The notes below the pieces were generated by a model, which had not been told where the DNA came from, searched no databases, and was given only the letters and a program-made list of their open reading frames with translations. The position numbers and the translations under genes are program-made. From Sinorhizobium fredii USDA 257 (GTDB lineage Bacteria; Pseudomonadota; Alphaproteobacteria; Rhizobiales; Rhizobiaceae), in the NCBI RefSeq assembly GCF_000265205.3, contig NC_018000.1, positions 2,914,001 through 2,978,000 of the forward strand: a DNA stretch of 64,000 bases, given 5' to 3'. This document shows, one piece after another, positions 53,684 through 62,402 of this stretch (position 1 is the first letter of the stretch; every line of letters starts with the position of its first letter).

Positions 53684-54073
53684 ATGGTTCAGGCGCAGAA
53701 AGTTCGTAGCGAGAACGGACCATTGGTTCTCTCCTATATGGATCGGAGTGGAAAGATCGCTGTTGAGCAGGTGGCAGACGGTTTTGGCATGTCCAAAAGC
53801 CAGCTCGCCGCGACCGCGGGGCTTGCACGCGAAACACTTTACCGAACCGAACGCAGCCGTGGGGCAAAGACGCAGAGCCGCCTTCGGGAGATGCTCGAGA
53901 TCATCAGTCGCGTTACCGAGTGGGCCGGGGGCAAGGAACAGGCAATGGCCTGGTACCGGGCCCAACCTCTGCCGGCATTTGGCGGACGCACCGCCGAGGC
54001 GCTCGTCAAGGACGGCAAGGCCGCAGCCGTTCGCGATTATCTCGACCATATGGCCGTCGGTGGCTTTGCTTGA
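53684..54073 (+). CDS. Antitoxin of the Xre/MbcA/ParS type (RES partner)
   Basis: About 129 residues. An Xre-like helix-turn-helix (FGMSKSQLAATAGLARETLYR) and the C-terminal toxin-binding domain (AMAWYRAQPLPAFGGRTAEALV) define the COG5642/DUF2384 antitoxins. The start is uncertain (no strong ribosome site; ATG 53654 is an alternative). Its stop overlaps the toxin start (TTGA). Confidence 0.85.
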   Translation: MVQAQKVRSENGPLVLSYMDRSGKIAVEQVADGFGMSKSQLAATAGLARETLYRTERSRGAKTQSRLREMLEIISRVTEWAGGKEQAMAWYRAQPLPAFGGRTAEALVKDGKAAAVRDYLDHMAVGGFA

Positions 54074-54588
54074 GGTTTGTGGGAACGTGCTACCGAGCGC
54101 ATGATCCACGCTGGGCTTTCAAACCGACATCAGGCGATGGCGCCGCCATCAGAGGCGCGCGGTTCAATCCGAAGGGCGTGCCCGCGCTTTACCTTGCGCT
54201 CAGCATCATGACAGCTGTCAAGGAGGCCAACCAAGGCTTCGCGCACCGTATCGATCCCTGCGTGCTGTGCTCCTACAATATCGATTGTGAAAACGTCTTT
54301 GACCTGACAACGGAGGAGGGGAGGGCCGCGCATTCCGTCTCCATGGAGGAAATGGCTTGTAGCTGGGCCACAGCGCTTGCGGAGGGGAGGCGTCCCGCCT
54401 CGTGGTCGATCTATGATCGCCTCGATGCGCGCGGGACGGCCGGTATCTTGGTGCCAAGTTTCGCGCCGCGTGCTGAGGCGGATGACCGGAACCTCGTTCT
54501 GTGGAAATGGGGACCGGATCTTCCGCGCCAGGTGAACGTGAATGACCCGAGCGGCCGGCTACCCCAGGATCAACTATCCTGGCGCTGA
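54070..54588 (+). CDS. RES-domain toxin (NAD-consuming)
   Basis: 172 residues from a TTG at 54070 that overlaps the antitoxin stop. Similarity begins at the first residues (RFVGTCYRAHDPRWAF), which supports this rare start codon. RES motifs: RGARFNPKGVPALYLALS, an internal EANQGF, and GILVPSF. RES toxins such as MbcT degrade NAD+. No antitoxin-independent role is visible. Confidence 0.88.
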   Translation: MRFVGTCYRAHDPRWAFKPTSGDGAAIRGARFNPKGVPALYLALSIMTAVKEANQGFAHRIDPCVLCSYNIDCENVFDLTTEEGRAAHSVSMEEMACSWATALAEGRRPASWSIYDRLDARGTAGILVPSFAPRAEADDRNLVLWKWGPDLPRQVNVNDPSGRLPQDQLSWR

Positions 54589-54711
54589 CTTCCTTGTGCG
54601 CGGCTTTCACGGTCCGTCACAAACTGCCCCAAAATTCTAATGGTTCGTCATGGCACCCTGGCAAGTTGATCGTGCATTGAGGAGGATGGGTTGTTTCAGC
54701 AGCCATTTGGA

Positions 54712-54743
54712 GCAGAGCCCGCGCAAGGGTTGCCGGGCTCTGC
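54712..54743 (+). terminator. Stem-loop after the Xre-RES operon
   Basis: GCAGAGCCCG pairs perfectly with CGGGCTCTGC over a 12-base loop and is followed by TTGCTGTTT. It stands 124 bases after the toxin stop and is the likely transcript end. Confidence 0.6.
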
Positions 54744-55013
54744 TTGCTGTTTGCGAGCGGCTGACGTTCGTCAATGCCGCTGTTACTGACTTGTAATGCT
54801 GGCCGATATCGCACCTATTTTCAGTCGCTGAAGCTGATAACGCCAACCGCCAGAGATCCGGCTTTGCCCCCGCGTAACTCCGAGCGTTTCATGTTTTGAC
54901 GGAAGCCTAGCCTGCGTTGGCCAGATAATTTTACGACAGCGCGGATCGTAGGAAACACGTTCAGAAATAAGCAGTTTCGAGAAGGGAAGCTTGAAATCAC
55001 CCTCCTTAGAATG
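54744..55013. other. Intergenic region between toxin-antitoxin modules
   Basis: No gene seen. The right part is the vapBC promoter. Confidence 0.4.
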
Positions 55014-55032
55014 TATATGCCTGTGTATATGC
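55014..55032. promoter_or_regulatory. Operator-like repeat before vapB (second module)
   Basis: TGTATATGC is directly repeated with a three-base gap just upstream of the vapB ribosome site (AGGAG). The second copy also forms a partial TGTG-CACA inverted repeat. Placement suits VapBC autorepression. Confidence 0.45.
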
Positions 55033-55045
55033 ACAGGAGCCCGGC

Positions 55046-55315
55046 ATGCCCCAACTCCACCACAACCAACCTAAACCTCCCAGGGAAGCTAAACTCTTCC
55101 GAAATAACAAGAGTCAGGCTGTACGCATCCCGGCTGACTTTGAGTTTCCGGGCGATCGGGTGATCATCCACCGCGACGGAGATCGGCTTATCATCGAGCC
55201 GATGCAGCGTAAGAACCTGCTGGAAGTTCTGGCCGGTTTAGAACCGCTCGGACCTGAAGATGAGTTCCCCGATGTTGACGACACACTGCTGCCGGTGAAG
55301 GAAATCGATCTTTGA
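55046..55315 (+). CDS. vapB: VapB-type antitoxin, AbrB/SpoVT fold
   Basis: 89 residues, AGGAG upstream. AKLFRNNKSQAVRIPADFEF and DRVIIHRDGDRLIIEP form the swapped-hairpin AbrB DNA-binding domain. The C-terminal acidic tail (EDEFPDVDDTLLP) should wrap the PIN toxin. Not related to the RHH VapB at 49210, so the two modules are independent acquisitions. Confidence 0.9.
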   Translation: MPQLHHNQPKPPREAKLFRNNKSQAVRIPADFEFPGDRVIIHRDGDRLIIEPMQRKNLLEVLAGLEPLGPEDEFPDVDDTLLPVKEIDL

Positions 55316-55749
55316 GCAGGCTCTATATGCTGGACACCAATATCGTGTCGGAGCTTGCACGGAACCCGAGGGGCGCTGTCACTGAACGTATCGCTGAGGT
55401 TGGGCCGGATGCGATCTGCGTCAGCATTATTACAGCAGCAGAGTTGCGTTATGGATGCGCCAAGAAGGGATCCCCGAGGCTGCTGGCACAGATCGAGGCC
55501 ATTCTTGGAAGCTTGCAAGTGCTCGCGCTCGACGTGCCTGCTGATGCCGAGTACGGCGGCATCCGGACTGAACTGGAAGCCGCTGGCAAACCAATTGGCC
55601 CAAATGACCTGTTCATCGCTGCTCATGCTTGTGCAGTCGGAGCGGTACTCGTGACGGCGAATATCGGGGAGTTTGCGCGCATTCGTGATCTCCGTATTGA
55701 AAACTGGCTGGATTTAACATCCAGGCAAACAAAGGGCGCCTCCTATTAA
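55312..55749 (+). CDS. vapC: VapC-type PIN-domain toxin
   Basis: 145 residues from a TTG at 55312 that overlaps the antitoxin stop (TTGA). PIN motifs: MLDTNIVSEL, AAELRYG, GPNDLFIAAHA and VTANIGEFARI. FitB/VapC-like ribonuclease toxin. An internal ATG at 55327 is an alternative start but would remove the strand before the first catalytic aspartate. Confidence 0.9.
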   Translation: MSRLYMLDTNIVSELARNPRGAVTERIAEVGPDAICVSIITAAELRYGCAKKGSPRLLAQIEAILGSLQVLALDVPADAEYGGIRTELEAAGKPIGPNDLFIAAHACAVGAVLVTANIGEFARIRDLRIENWLDLTSRQTKGASY

Positions 55750-56049
55750 GGCAGGCAATTATCAAGGGAACAATCACGACACCGCAGGTCAACTAGAGCA
55801 TTCCAATAAGGCAGAATGATCGACGGCGTATGCTGCAGGCAAGCATCCTTCGGGTGGCTTAATCGCACTCGGGCGGATCTCTTATGTGGATGCCTTGGGA
55901 TACTGCATTCCAACCAATCGGAAAAATCGGCGTCTGCGGTCAGCATTGCAACTAGCCGTGGACCTTGCGCGCGGCCGTGAGGCGAGGGGAGGGCGTCCAC
56001 TCCACTCTTGCCATCTTCTTTCGTGCGCTTCTCTACGGTCAGGCTAAGA
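55750..56049. other. Intergenic region between vapBC and the caspase gene
   Basis: Convergent genes on either side; no gene, repeat or clear terminator seen. Confidence 0.4.
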
Positions 56050-57894
56050 CTAGCGGCATACGGCGTCGGGGGTGCTCTTTAGGCGGGCAAGAATTTCTAC
56101 TGTTGGAATGAGCGACGAAAGCTGCACGCCCTGCTGACGGGCGTAGTCCCGCAACGCGTTTTGGCTGACGAGACCCCACTTGCCGTCGACTTTTCCGAGA
56201 AGGCACCCGAGGCGCGCCAGTTCTCTTTGAGCTTCCACGGCAAGGCCGGCGCTAAGCGTTGGAGCATCACCTTCAATCTCGACGATAAAGCCGGTAGTGC
56301 CGTGACGGCCAGGCTTGTCGTCCCATCGCAGTGGGCGCTGTTCGTCTTTTGGTTCCAGCTTTCCGTAGCTGTGGAATAGCGCTGAATCATGATCGGGGTC
56401 GTAATTGTTCGGTTGCCCACGGGTCCAGTTCTTGTAACGGAATGGCTCGCCGGTTACCCATTGCCATCCACCGGCAGGTTCCGTTGAACCCGGCGGCTGG
56501 TAAAGTCCTATCCACGGTCCTTCCTTTTGCTCACCGATCCGAACAAATCGGCTGTCTTCCGAAAAGAGCTTGTAGACAAATGCGTTCTCCTCTCTCGTGG
56601 AAAGCGTCACCAGATGACCGCCAGCAGCTTCGGCCAAAGCTTTGGATCTAGTCCAGCTGGTGTGGGCGAGGACAGCCACGTAGAGATGACCTCCGAAGAA
56701 GTCGTAAGTCATTTCATAACCGTTCAGTGCGAGAAGAGCTTTCACCAACCGTGGATCGGCATCGGGCCCGACATGGGCGGCAGCGATTCTCGAAGCTTTA
56801 CCGCGTGATCTACTCTTGGGCGGCTGAGTTGGCGCTGGGTCTCCAAGAGGCTTCAAACCAAGGTCCGGAGGCTGGAGGAAAGTTTGCAGCTCACCTCCTG
56901 CGGAATCCGATGACGCTTGCGGCCGAGTAGCTTTCGCTGCCTGCGTAGCGGCGTCGACTTCTTCGATCTTGAGCTTTGCAATGTCCGTGAACAGCCCATC
57001 AGGGAAGCGCTTGATATAGGTCTCGAAGTACGACTTGGACTTTGCGTCTTTGATTGAGTCCCAATAGGCGAGTTCGACCGAACGATCCGACGGTGGCACC
57101 GTGTCCAGAAGGCCAGAGTTGCCACTCTCCTGCGCGTCAGGATTGAGGATGACGGGACCGGTTAGCGACGAACTATCCCATGGCACCTGTTTGCCGTCCG
57201 TCGCCTCCAGGACAGCGCGACGCACCGCGATTAGGTCATCGGTTATGCTCTGCCCAGGCGTGCCGAGGTGTTTCAGCAACGCTGTCGTAAACGGAGAATT
57301 CCGACCAATACCATCGAGTGCAACATTTCCCGGTTGCGTAGCAAAAGCAATCAGCGAGCCAAGGCCGGTACCGAGCTTGGCTAATCCGCGGCCGACGGCC
57401 GCAGATCGTGTTCCCATGGAACGGGCCAGGGTCTCGGCAAGCGGGTTGTCGCGGCAGGCATCCAGAAACACCAGATTGACACTCGCGTTACGCTCCATCG
57501 CCGAGAGCACGAGCTCGATCGGTAGCGCCTCAAAGTCCAAGTCGTTATACGACGTAAGTCGCGCGTCGATGGGGATCAAATAATTGTCGCCGCTTACCTG
57601 CACTCCGTGACCGGCGTAGAAGAAGAGTGCCATGTCCGCACCTTCGAGTTTTCCCACAAAGTCACGGATTGACCGACGCATTTCGGTCAGGTCGAGATCG
57701 CGGCCAGTGAAGACCTCGAAGCCAAGACCGGTCAATTTCGATGCCATGTCGCTGGCGTCATTGTCAGGATTGGTTAGCTGTGGTGCGTGTTGATAAGCGG
57801 AGTTTCCGATGATCAGTGCGACTCGCTTCTCCGCGACCGCATCGCTGGAAATGCCCGCGAGCAGCACGACAAGGAAGATCCAGATCCACCGCAT
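56050..57894 (-). CDS. Exported caspase-like protease with C-type lectin and peptidoglycan-binding domains
   Basis: 614 residues. Signal peptide (1-21), caspase/C14 domain (about 23-250) with catalytic His96 in FFYAGHGVQ and Cys147 in FLDACRDNP, a Pro/Ser linker (about 320-380), a C-type lectin fold (about 401-541: SKALAEAAGGHLVTL, WIGLYQPPG, WQWVTGEPFRYKNW), and a C-terminal peptidoglycan-binding-like repeat (551-595: AQRELARLGCLLGKVDGKWG). It is divergent from a CHASE2 cyclase. The lectin and binding domains could target the protease to glycan or wall. Substrate unknown. Confidence 0.9.
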   Translation of the reverse strand: MRWIWIFLVVLLAGISSDAVAEKRVALIIGNSAYQHAPQLTNPDNDASDMASKLTGLGFEVFTGRDLDLTEMRRSIRDFVGKLEGADMALFFYAGHGVQVSGDNYLIPIDARLTSYNDLDFEALPIELVLSAMERNASVNLVFLDACRDNPLAETLARSMGTRSAAVGRGLAKLGTGLGSLIAFATQPGNVALDGIGRNSPFTTALLKHLGTPGQSITDDLIAVRRAVLEATDGKQVPWDSSSLTGPVILNPDAQESGNSGLLDTVPPSDRSVELAYWDSIKDAKSKSYFETYIKRFPDGLFTDIAKLKIEEVDAATQAAKATRPQASSDSAGGELQTFLQPPDLGLKPLGDPAPTQPPKSRSRGKASRIAAAHVGPDADPRLVKALLALNGYEMTYDFFGGHLYVAVLAHTSWTRSKALAEAAGGHLVTLSTREENAFVYKLFSEDSRFVRIGEQKEGPWIGLYQPPGSTEPAGGWQWVTGEPFRYKNWTRGQPNNYDPDHDSALFHSYGKLEPKDEQRPLRWDDKPGRHGTTGFIVEIEGDAPTLSAGLAVEAQRELARLGCLLGKVDGKWGLVSQNALRDYARQQGVQLSSLIPTVEILARLKSTPDAVCR

Positions 57895-58019
57895 GACAGA
57901 AGCCCCCTCGGGTATTTTATCAAACCTTGATAGTCGAGAAAAGGAACGATCCGGTTAGACGGGACCAGTCAAAAGCAGCACTTCTCCTCCGATAGTGGCA
58001 CCGTGACGTTATTGTTTGT
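57895..58019. promoter_or_regulatory. Divergent promoter region, caspase gene and CHASE2 cyclase
   Basis: 125 bases between the two start codons must hold both promoters, so the genes are likely co-regulated. No clear palindrome was seen. Confidence 0.5.
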
Positions 58020-60032
58020 GTGAGATTGAGCCGGTATCCTTCAGTTGCAAAAGCGCTGCGCCATCTTGAGGTCCGTTTACACGTGCGAGCAATAAGATTG
58101 ATCGCGAATAAAGGGCTAGGCGTGGGCGCAGTGTGCTTGATGTACCTTGTACTTCTGGCCGTCGCGACCGCAATCTTCTCGCCTCCATTGCAAAACCTGT
58201 TACGCGACATGATGATGATTTCGATATCACCCTTCACCAATCCCAAACCAGGTATTGTAGTAGTGGCCATCAATGAGGAGACGTTGGCGCGCCTTCCGTA
58301 CCGCTCACCGATTGATAGGGGACTGCTAACCGATATTCTCAACCGGATCCAATCTGGAAATCCGCGGGCGATTGGAATTGACTTGCTGTTCGATCAGCCG
58401 ACCGAAGCTGATAAGGACCTGCGATTGCGCTCGGTCTTGGAGAGCTTTCCGGCGCCTGTCGTTCTTGCATCGGGTACGAAACTTGACGGGCTCAGTTCCG
58501 AGCAACTCGATTATCTCAAAGCGTTTTCTCCGCGGGCCACTCAAGGCCTTGGAACACTGCTGCACGACAACTTGGATCGGGTTGTTCGAGGGGCTCATTT
58601 GGGAAGGACGATTGACGGTGAATGGGCCCCGAGCTTCCCGGTTGCCATTGCCGAGGCCGTAGGTGTCGACAGCGGGCAGGGCTCCCGAGAGATGGTTTAC
58701 TACCGGGACCGCAATTTCGCCCCGTTTAGATTTCTCGTTTATCCGGCGCAGGCGGTCCAATTTGCTCCGTCGAGTTGGTTTGAGAATAAGCTCGTTCTGC
58801 TCGGACTTGATCTCCCACAAGTGGATCGTCACCCCACTCCGTTCACCTTGCTCAATGGCGCCGACAAAGGTGATTTGCCCGGTGTGATCATCCACGCACA
58901 TTTGCTGGCAAGCATTCTTTCCGGCGACAGGATCAACACACCCGGGCAGATCATTGGATTTGCACCCTTCGTAGCAGCTTGCGCCTTTTCGCTTTGGATC
59001 TCATGGCGATCCATCGCGGTAATCCAAAAGCCCATCGCGATTGCTGCCGCTCTTGCCGTTGTATGGGTATGCGCCGGGTTTGCGTTCGCATGGTTCGCGA
59101 TCTTGATTCCGCTGGTTGCACCTAGCTTTATTGTCGTAGGCCTCTCCAGTCTCGTCTCGTTTCTTGCATGGCGGCGCGACTCGAAGGAACGTCAATTCGT
59201 AGAAGGAGCCTTCGCAAAGTACGTCAATCCAGCTGTTGTGACGAAAATAGTCCGCGAACACGGGGAACTCCGGCTTGGTGGTGAAAGACGCGTGATCACT
59301 TCCATCTTCACGGATCTAGAGGGCTTCACCGGACTTAGCGAGAGTGTCGGGCCCGAAGAGGTGGCCTCGCTCTTGAATGAATACCTCGATCGGATCTGCG
59401 ATCAATTCATCGAGCACGGAGCCACGATTGACAAAATTGTCGGTGACGCTGTCGTCGGGTTCTTCGGTGCTCCTGCAGAGCAGCACGACCAGGCGGATCG
59501 GGCGGTTGCCCTCACGCTTGCAATTGAAGGCCTCGGGCAGAAGCTCCACGACGACACGGCCAAGCGCGGCCTTGCGCTCGGCGGCACACGGATCGGCGTG
59601 CATGCGGGGCCGGCCATTGTTGGAAATTTCGGGGGCGTCAGATTCTTCAACTATACGGCCGTGGGTGATACCGTGAACATTGCGGCCAGACTTGAGCGTG
59701 CCAATAAACTCGTCGGCACGAAAAACTGTATAAGTCTCGCGGTGTCCAAACGAACGACCGGATTTTTACTTCGGCCGATTGGTGTTCTATACCTCAAGGG
59801 CAAAACAGAGGGTGTGAGTGCTTGCGAGGCCTTGGTAGATACTCAGGAGAATCGCACGCGATTTACAGCGTACACGAAAGCCTATGCGCTCGCTGCGGCC
59901 GGAGATAGCACCGCATCGCACGCATTCGAAATGCTCGCCCAGACTTACCCGCAGGATGGGCTGATCCTTTTTCATCAAGGTCGGCTGGCTGGTGGAAACC
60001 AAGGAATGGAAATTCACCTGACTGGTAACTAG
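58020..60032 (+). CDS. CHASE2-domain transmembrane adenylate cyclase
   Basis: 670 residues from GTG 58020 (another GTG at 58083 is possible). One N-terminal membrane helix (about 35-53), periplasmic CHASE2 domain (about 75-305: IVVVAINEETLARL, RAIGIDLLFDQP, FENKLVLLG), three membrane helices (about 310-382), and a class III cyclase: D432 in TDLEGFT, K472 and D476 in IDKIVGDAVVGFFG, and VGDTVNIAARLE. The lysine at 472 points to ATP. It should turn an envelope signal into cAMP. Followed by a FecR-like gene. Confidence 0.9.
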   Translation: MRLSRYPSVAKALRHLEVRLHVRAIRLIANKGLGVGAVCLMYLVLLAVATAIFSPPLQNLLRDMMMISISPFTNPKPGIVVVAINEETLARLPYRSPIDRGLLTDILNRIQSGNPRAIGIDLLFDQPTEADKDLRLRSVLESFPAPVVLASGTKLDGLSSEQLDYLKAFSPRATQGLGTLLHDNLDRVVRGAHLGRTIDGEWAPSFPVAIAEAVGVDSGQGSREMVYYRDRNFAPFRFLVYPAQAVQFAPSSWFENKLVLLGLDLPQVDRHPTPFTLLNGADKGDLPGVIIHAHLLASILSGDRINTPGQIIGFAPFVAACAFSLWISWRSIAVIQKPIAIAAALAVVWVCAGFAFAWFAILIPLVAPSFIVVGLSSLVSFLAWRRDSKERQFVEGAFAKYVNPAVVTKIVREHGELRLGGERRVITSIFTDLEGFTGLSESVGPEEVASLLNEYLDRICDQFIEHGATIDKIVGDAVVGFFGAPAEQHDQADRAVALTLAIEGLGQKLHDDTAKRGLALGGTRIGVHAGPAIVGNFGGVRFFNYTAVGDTVNIAARLERANKLVGTKNCISLAVSKRTTGFLLRPIGVLYLKGKTEGVSACEALVDTQENRTRFTAYTKAYALAAAGDSTASHAFEMLAQTYPQDGLILFHQGRLAGGNQGMEIHLTGN

Positions 60033-60043
60033 AGCTGTTGGGA

Positions 60044-60835
60044 ATGTGGCAGATAAGCACGCGCAGACGGCTGCTAAGCAGTTTTCTTTGGCTGGGGGTC
60101 GCCTTCCTTTCTGGGTTGGCGCACAACGCATCGGCAGGCAGCCAATACGTCATCGTGTCGGCGAACCCAGAGTCTAAAGAATTGTTGCTGGGCAGGCTTT
60201 TTGTGCCCGGAGATACTATCAGAATTCCGGCGGGCACAACCCTGACCTTGCTCGGTGAAGATGGAAGCGTTACTTCCATATCCGGCCCCGCCGCTTACAT
60301 GGTAACTGAGGAGAACTTGGAAGCCGAAGGATCCGTCAAAGCGCCCGACATCCGCGAGGGCAGAACCAAACTTGGCGCAATTGCAGGTCTGTTGACGAAC
60401 GAACGCAAGCGGACCGAAGCCTTAGGAAGTTCGCGGGCTTCAACAATCGCGACCGAACGGAAGATTATCGAAAACCCGTGGGCGGTGTCGATCGAAGAAC
60501 CCGGACCGGCGTGTGTTCGAGATGACCATCTTGTCTTGTCGCGGTCCGAGGCTACCAAGGAAATGAGCTTCTCCGTGGTGTTTGGTAATAAGAAGAGAAT
60601 TGACGGGCTGTTGTGGAAAGCAGGTGAATTCCTCTACGCCGTACGAGATCCCATTCCGCCTGGGACACATGTGATTGTTGTCGAAACCCACGAGAAGTGG
60701 GGGCAGATTGATGTGAAAATAGCGTCCGCGGGCGCTGATCTTGCGAACCCCATCGAGGTCCTCCTATGGATGTTCAACAATGGCTGCCGACGTCAGGCGA
60801 TAGCCTTTGCACTTCAATTGAGGGGAATAAAATAG
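60044..60835 (+). CDS. FecR-like domain exported protein
   Basis: 263 residues from ATG 60044; signal peptide ending NASA-G. LFVPGDTIRIPAGTTLTLLG and GSVTSISGPAAYMV are FecR-domain strands (V-x2-G-x-I-x2-P-x-G). The C-terminal half is unassigned. FecR-like proteins outside iron regulation commonly sit with CHASE2 cyclases and may act as their periplasmic partner. Only 11 bases separate it from the cyclase, so they form an operon. Confidence 0.8.
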   Translation: MWQISTRRRLLSSFLWLGVAFLSGLAHNASAGSQYVIVSANPESKELLLGRLFVPGDTIRIPAGTTLTLLGEDGSVTSISGPAAYMVTEENLEAEGSVKAPDIREGRTKLGAIAGLLTNERKRTEALGSSRASTIATERKIIENPWAVSIEEPGPACVRDDHLVLSRSEATKEMSFSVVFGNKKRIDGLLWKAGEFLYAVRDPIPPGTHVIVVETHEKWGQIDVKIASAGADLANPIEVLLWMFNNGCRRQAIAFALQLRGIK

Positions 60836-61109
60836 CGACTGTAGTGAGCCGAACACGCATTTTTCCGGGGAGCGGATCGGCGTCGAAAGCGATGGCGGCG
60901 AGATGTCGGTCTGCGCGGTTGGCCGCGGGCGTGGTCTATCACCTGGCCATTTGTTCACCGCCGCCCGTTCTGGAACGTCCCCGCGTTAAGTCCCAACGCA
61001 CTCCAGCGGTTGACACGGGCCATTTGCCGTGATGGAGACGCTCTTCCCTTGGGGAGCTGGAAGGCCGAACGAGAGGGCAGGGCATGGCAGATCAAGGGCG
61101 GCGTGCAGC

Positions 61110-61673
61110 ATGACAGATAAGAGCCAGGGTACCGCAGCACGACCGAAGCTCGACGACGAGGCGTTCGAAGCCTTTATGAGGGCGCGCCGTCCAGTATCTC
61201 CGATCTGGACGATGAGCGGCCTCGACGGCTATCTGACGGCGCTTATCATCGGTCCGAAGTTCATCGACCCACGCGAATGGTTCCCGGAGCTCACCGGTTC
61301 AGAGGCCTTGGATATGCCGATGGAAACCACAGCGCACCAGGCCGTGCAGACCATTGTTGCGGAATATAACCGGATCTCGGCGAGCCTTGCCGAAAAACCT
61401 GAGGATCACCGGCCGAGGTTCAGCAGGATCGACGATCGAACCTTCGATACCATGGATTGGCACGTCAGCTCTCTGATGGGGACAGGCTTCTCGCAGAAGC
61501 AGTGGCGGCCGGTCATCCGAGGCCATGCCGTCACTGGCGATATCATCGCGCCGATCCGCAAGCTCAGTGAAGCTACTGGGCCGGCCACCCAATCGGATGC
61601 CGCAGCGGTCGCTGAAGCACTCGTCAAGATCCGCAGCTACTTCATGCGGAAGCGGGCAAAGCAGAAGTTCTAA
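61110..61673 (+). CDS. YecA/UPF0149-family protein
   Basis: 187 residues from ATG 61110. SPIWTMSGLDGYLTALIIGP and PREWFPELTG are the UPF0149 signature (LDGxLTAL..GP..P..W). Many members end in a zinc-binding SEC-C motif; this one ends in a basic tail (MRKRAKQKF) without it. The role of the family is not settled. Monocistronic. Confidence 0.8.
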   Translation: MTDKSQGTAARPKLDDEAFEAFMRARRPVSPIWTMSGLDGYLTALIIGPKFIDPREWFPELTGSEALDMPMETTAHQAVQTIVAEYNRISASLAEKPEDHRPRFSRIDDRTFDTMDWHVSSLMGTGFSQKQWRPVIRGHAVTGDIIAPIRKLSEATGPATQSDAAAVAEALVKIRSYFMRKRAKQKF

Positions 61674-61952
61674 AAAGCGCTATCGCCATTCCGTCAATGC
61701 CGAAAGCGGTGGTTTTGCCAGTGTAAAACTGTGGTACTTTGACTACCTTGGGGTGGACGAAGTTGCTTGGAACAGGCGAGGTCTCGTGTCCGGGGCGAGA
61801 TGGGTTGCTCTGCATTGCTCTGCCGACGCCAAAATCGTTCAGTCCCCGTTACGTATAGGCGGATGCTTGTTATGCAAAAGCCTTTATCCTATTATCAGGG
61901 CTGAATTTTTCCGGTCTGTATTATTTATTAATATCTGAAAGGAGACGTTCTC
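61674..61952. other. Intergenic, AT-rich towards the lipoprotein gene
   Basis: No gene; bases 61860-61940 are AT-rich and should hold the lipoprotein promoter. Confidence 0.4.
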
Positions 61953-62273
61953 GTGATGTTGAAACGTGTTTCCGTACTCCTCTCGGTCTTTCTGACGGCG
62001 TGCGTGCCGTCCTGGCGGCCTTCGCCACCTGCGCCATCCGAAGCCACCTGTCAAAACACGCCGCCCAGTGCCGCCGAGTCTGCGGACTGGCGCCGTGCCC
62101 AAAGGCTGAATACGCGCGAATCCTACAGGGATTTCCTCGCTAGGCATCCTCGCAGTTGCTACTCGGCTTTGGCTGTAAGCAGGATGAAGACAACGGTTCA
62201 AAAGCAACCTGTCGCCGTACGCAACGTGCCACTCCAACATCGACGGGCTTGGTCCGGACGAACAACCTACTAG
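61953..62273 (+). CDS. Small lipoprotein, unknown
   Basis: 106 residues from GTG 61953 (or ATG 61956); AAAGGAG is 8 bases before the GTG. Lipobox VFLTACVPS, a Pro-rich linker, then ADWRRAQRLNTRESYRDFLA and HPRSCYSALAVSRM, which resembles a half TPR/Sel1-like repeat. The C-terminal 30 residues look unrelated. No family assigned. Confidence 0.55.
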   Translation: MMLKRVSVLLSVFLTACVPSWRPSPPAPSEATCQNTPPSAAESADWRRAQRLNTRESYRDFLARHPRSCYSALAVSRMKTTVQKQPVAVRNVPLQHRRAWSGRTTY

Positions 62274-62402
62274 CGCTCCTAAGGATCTCAGTGCCGTTCA
62301 TGGGATTGCGATTGTTGCGAGGGGAATGCTTTGCGGCGTTTGGATATCGGGAGCGCAGGACTTTGCAAATCTCAAGGTTGAAATCATGCTCCGAGTTGGC
62401 TG

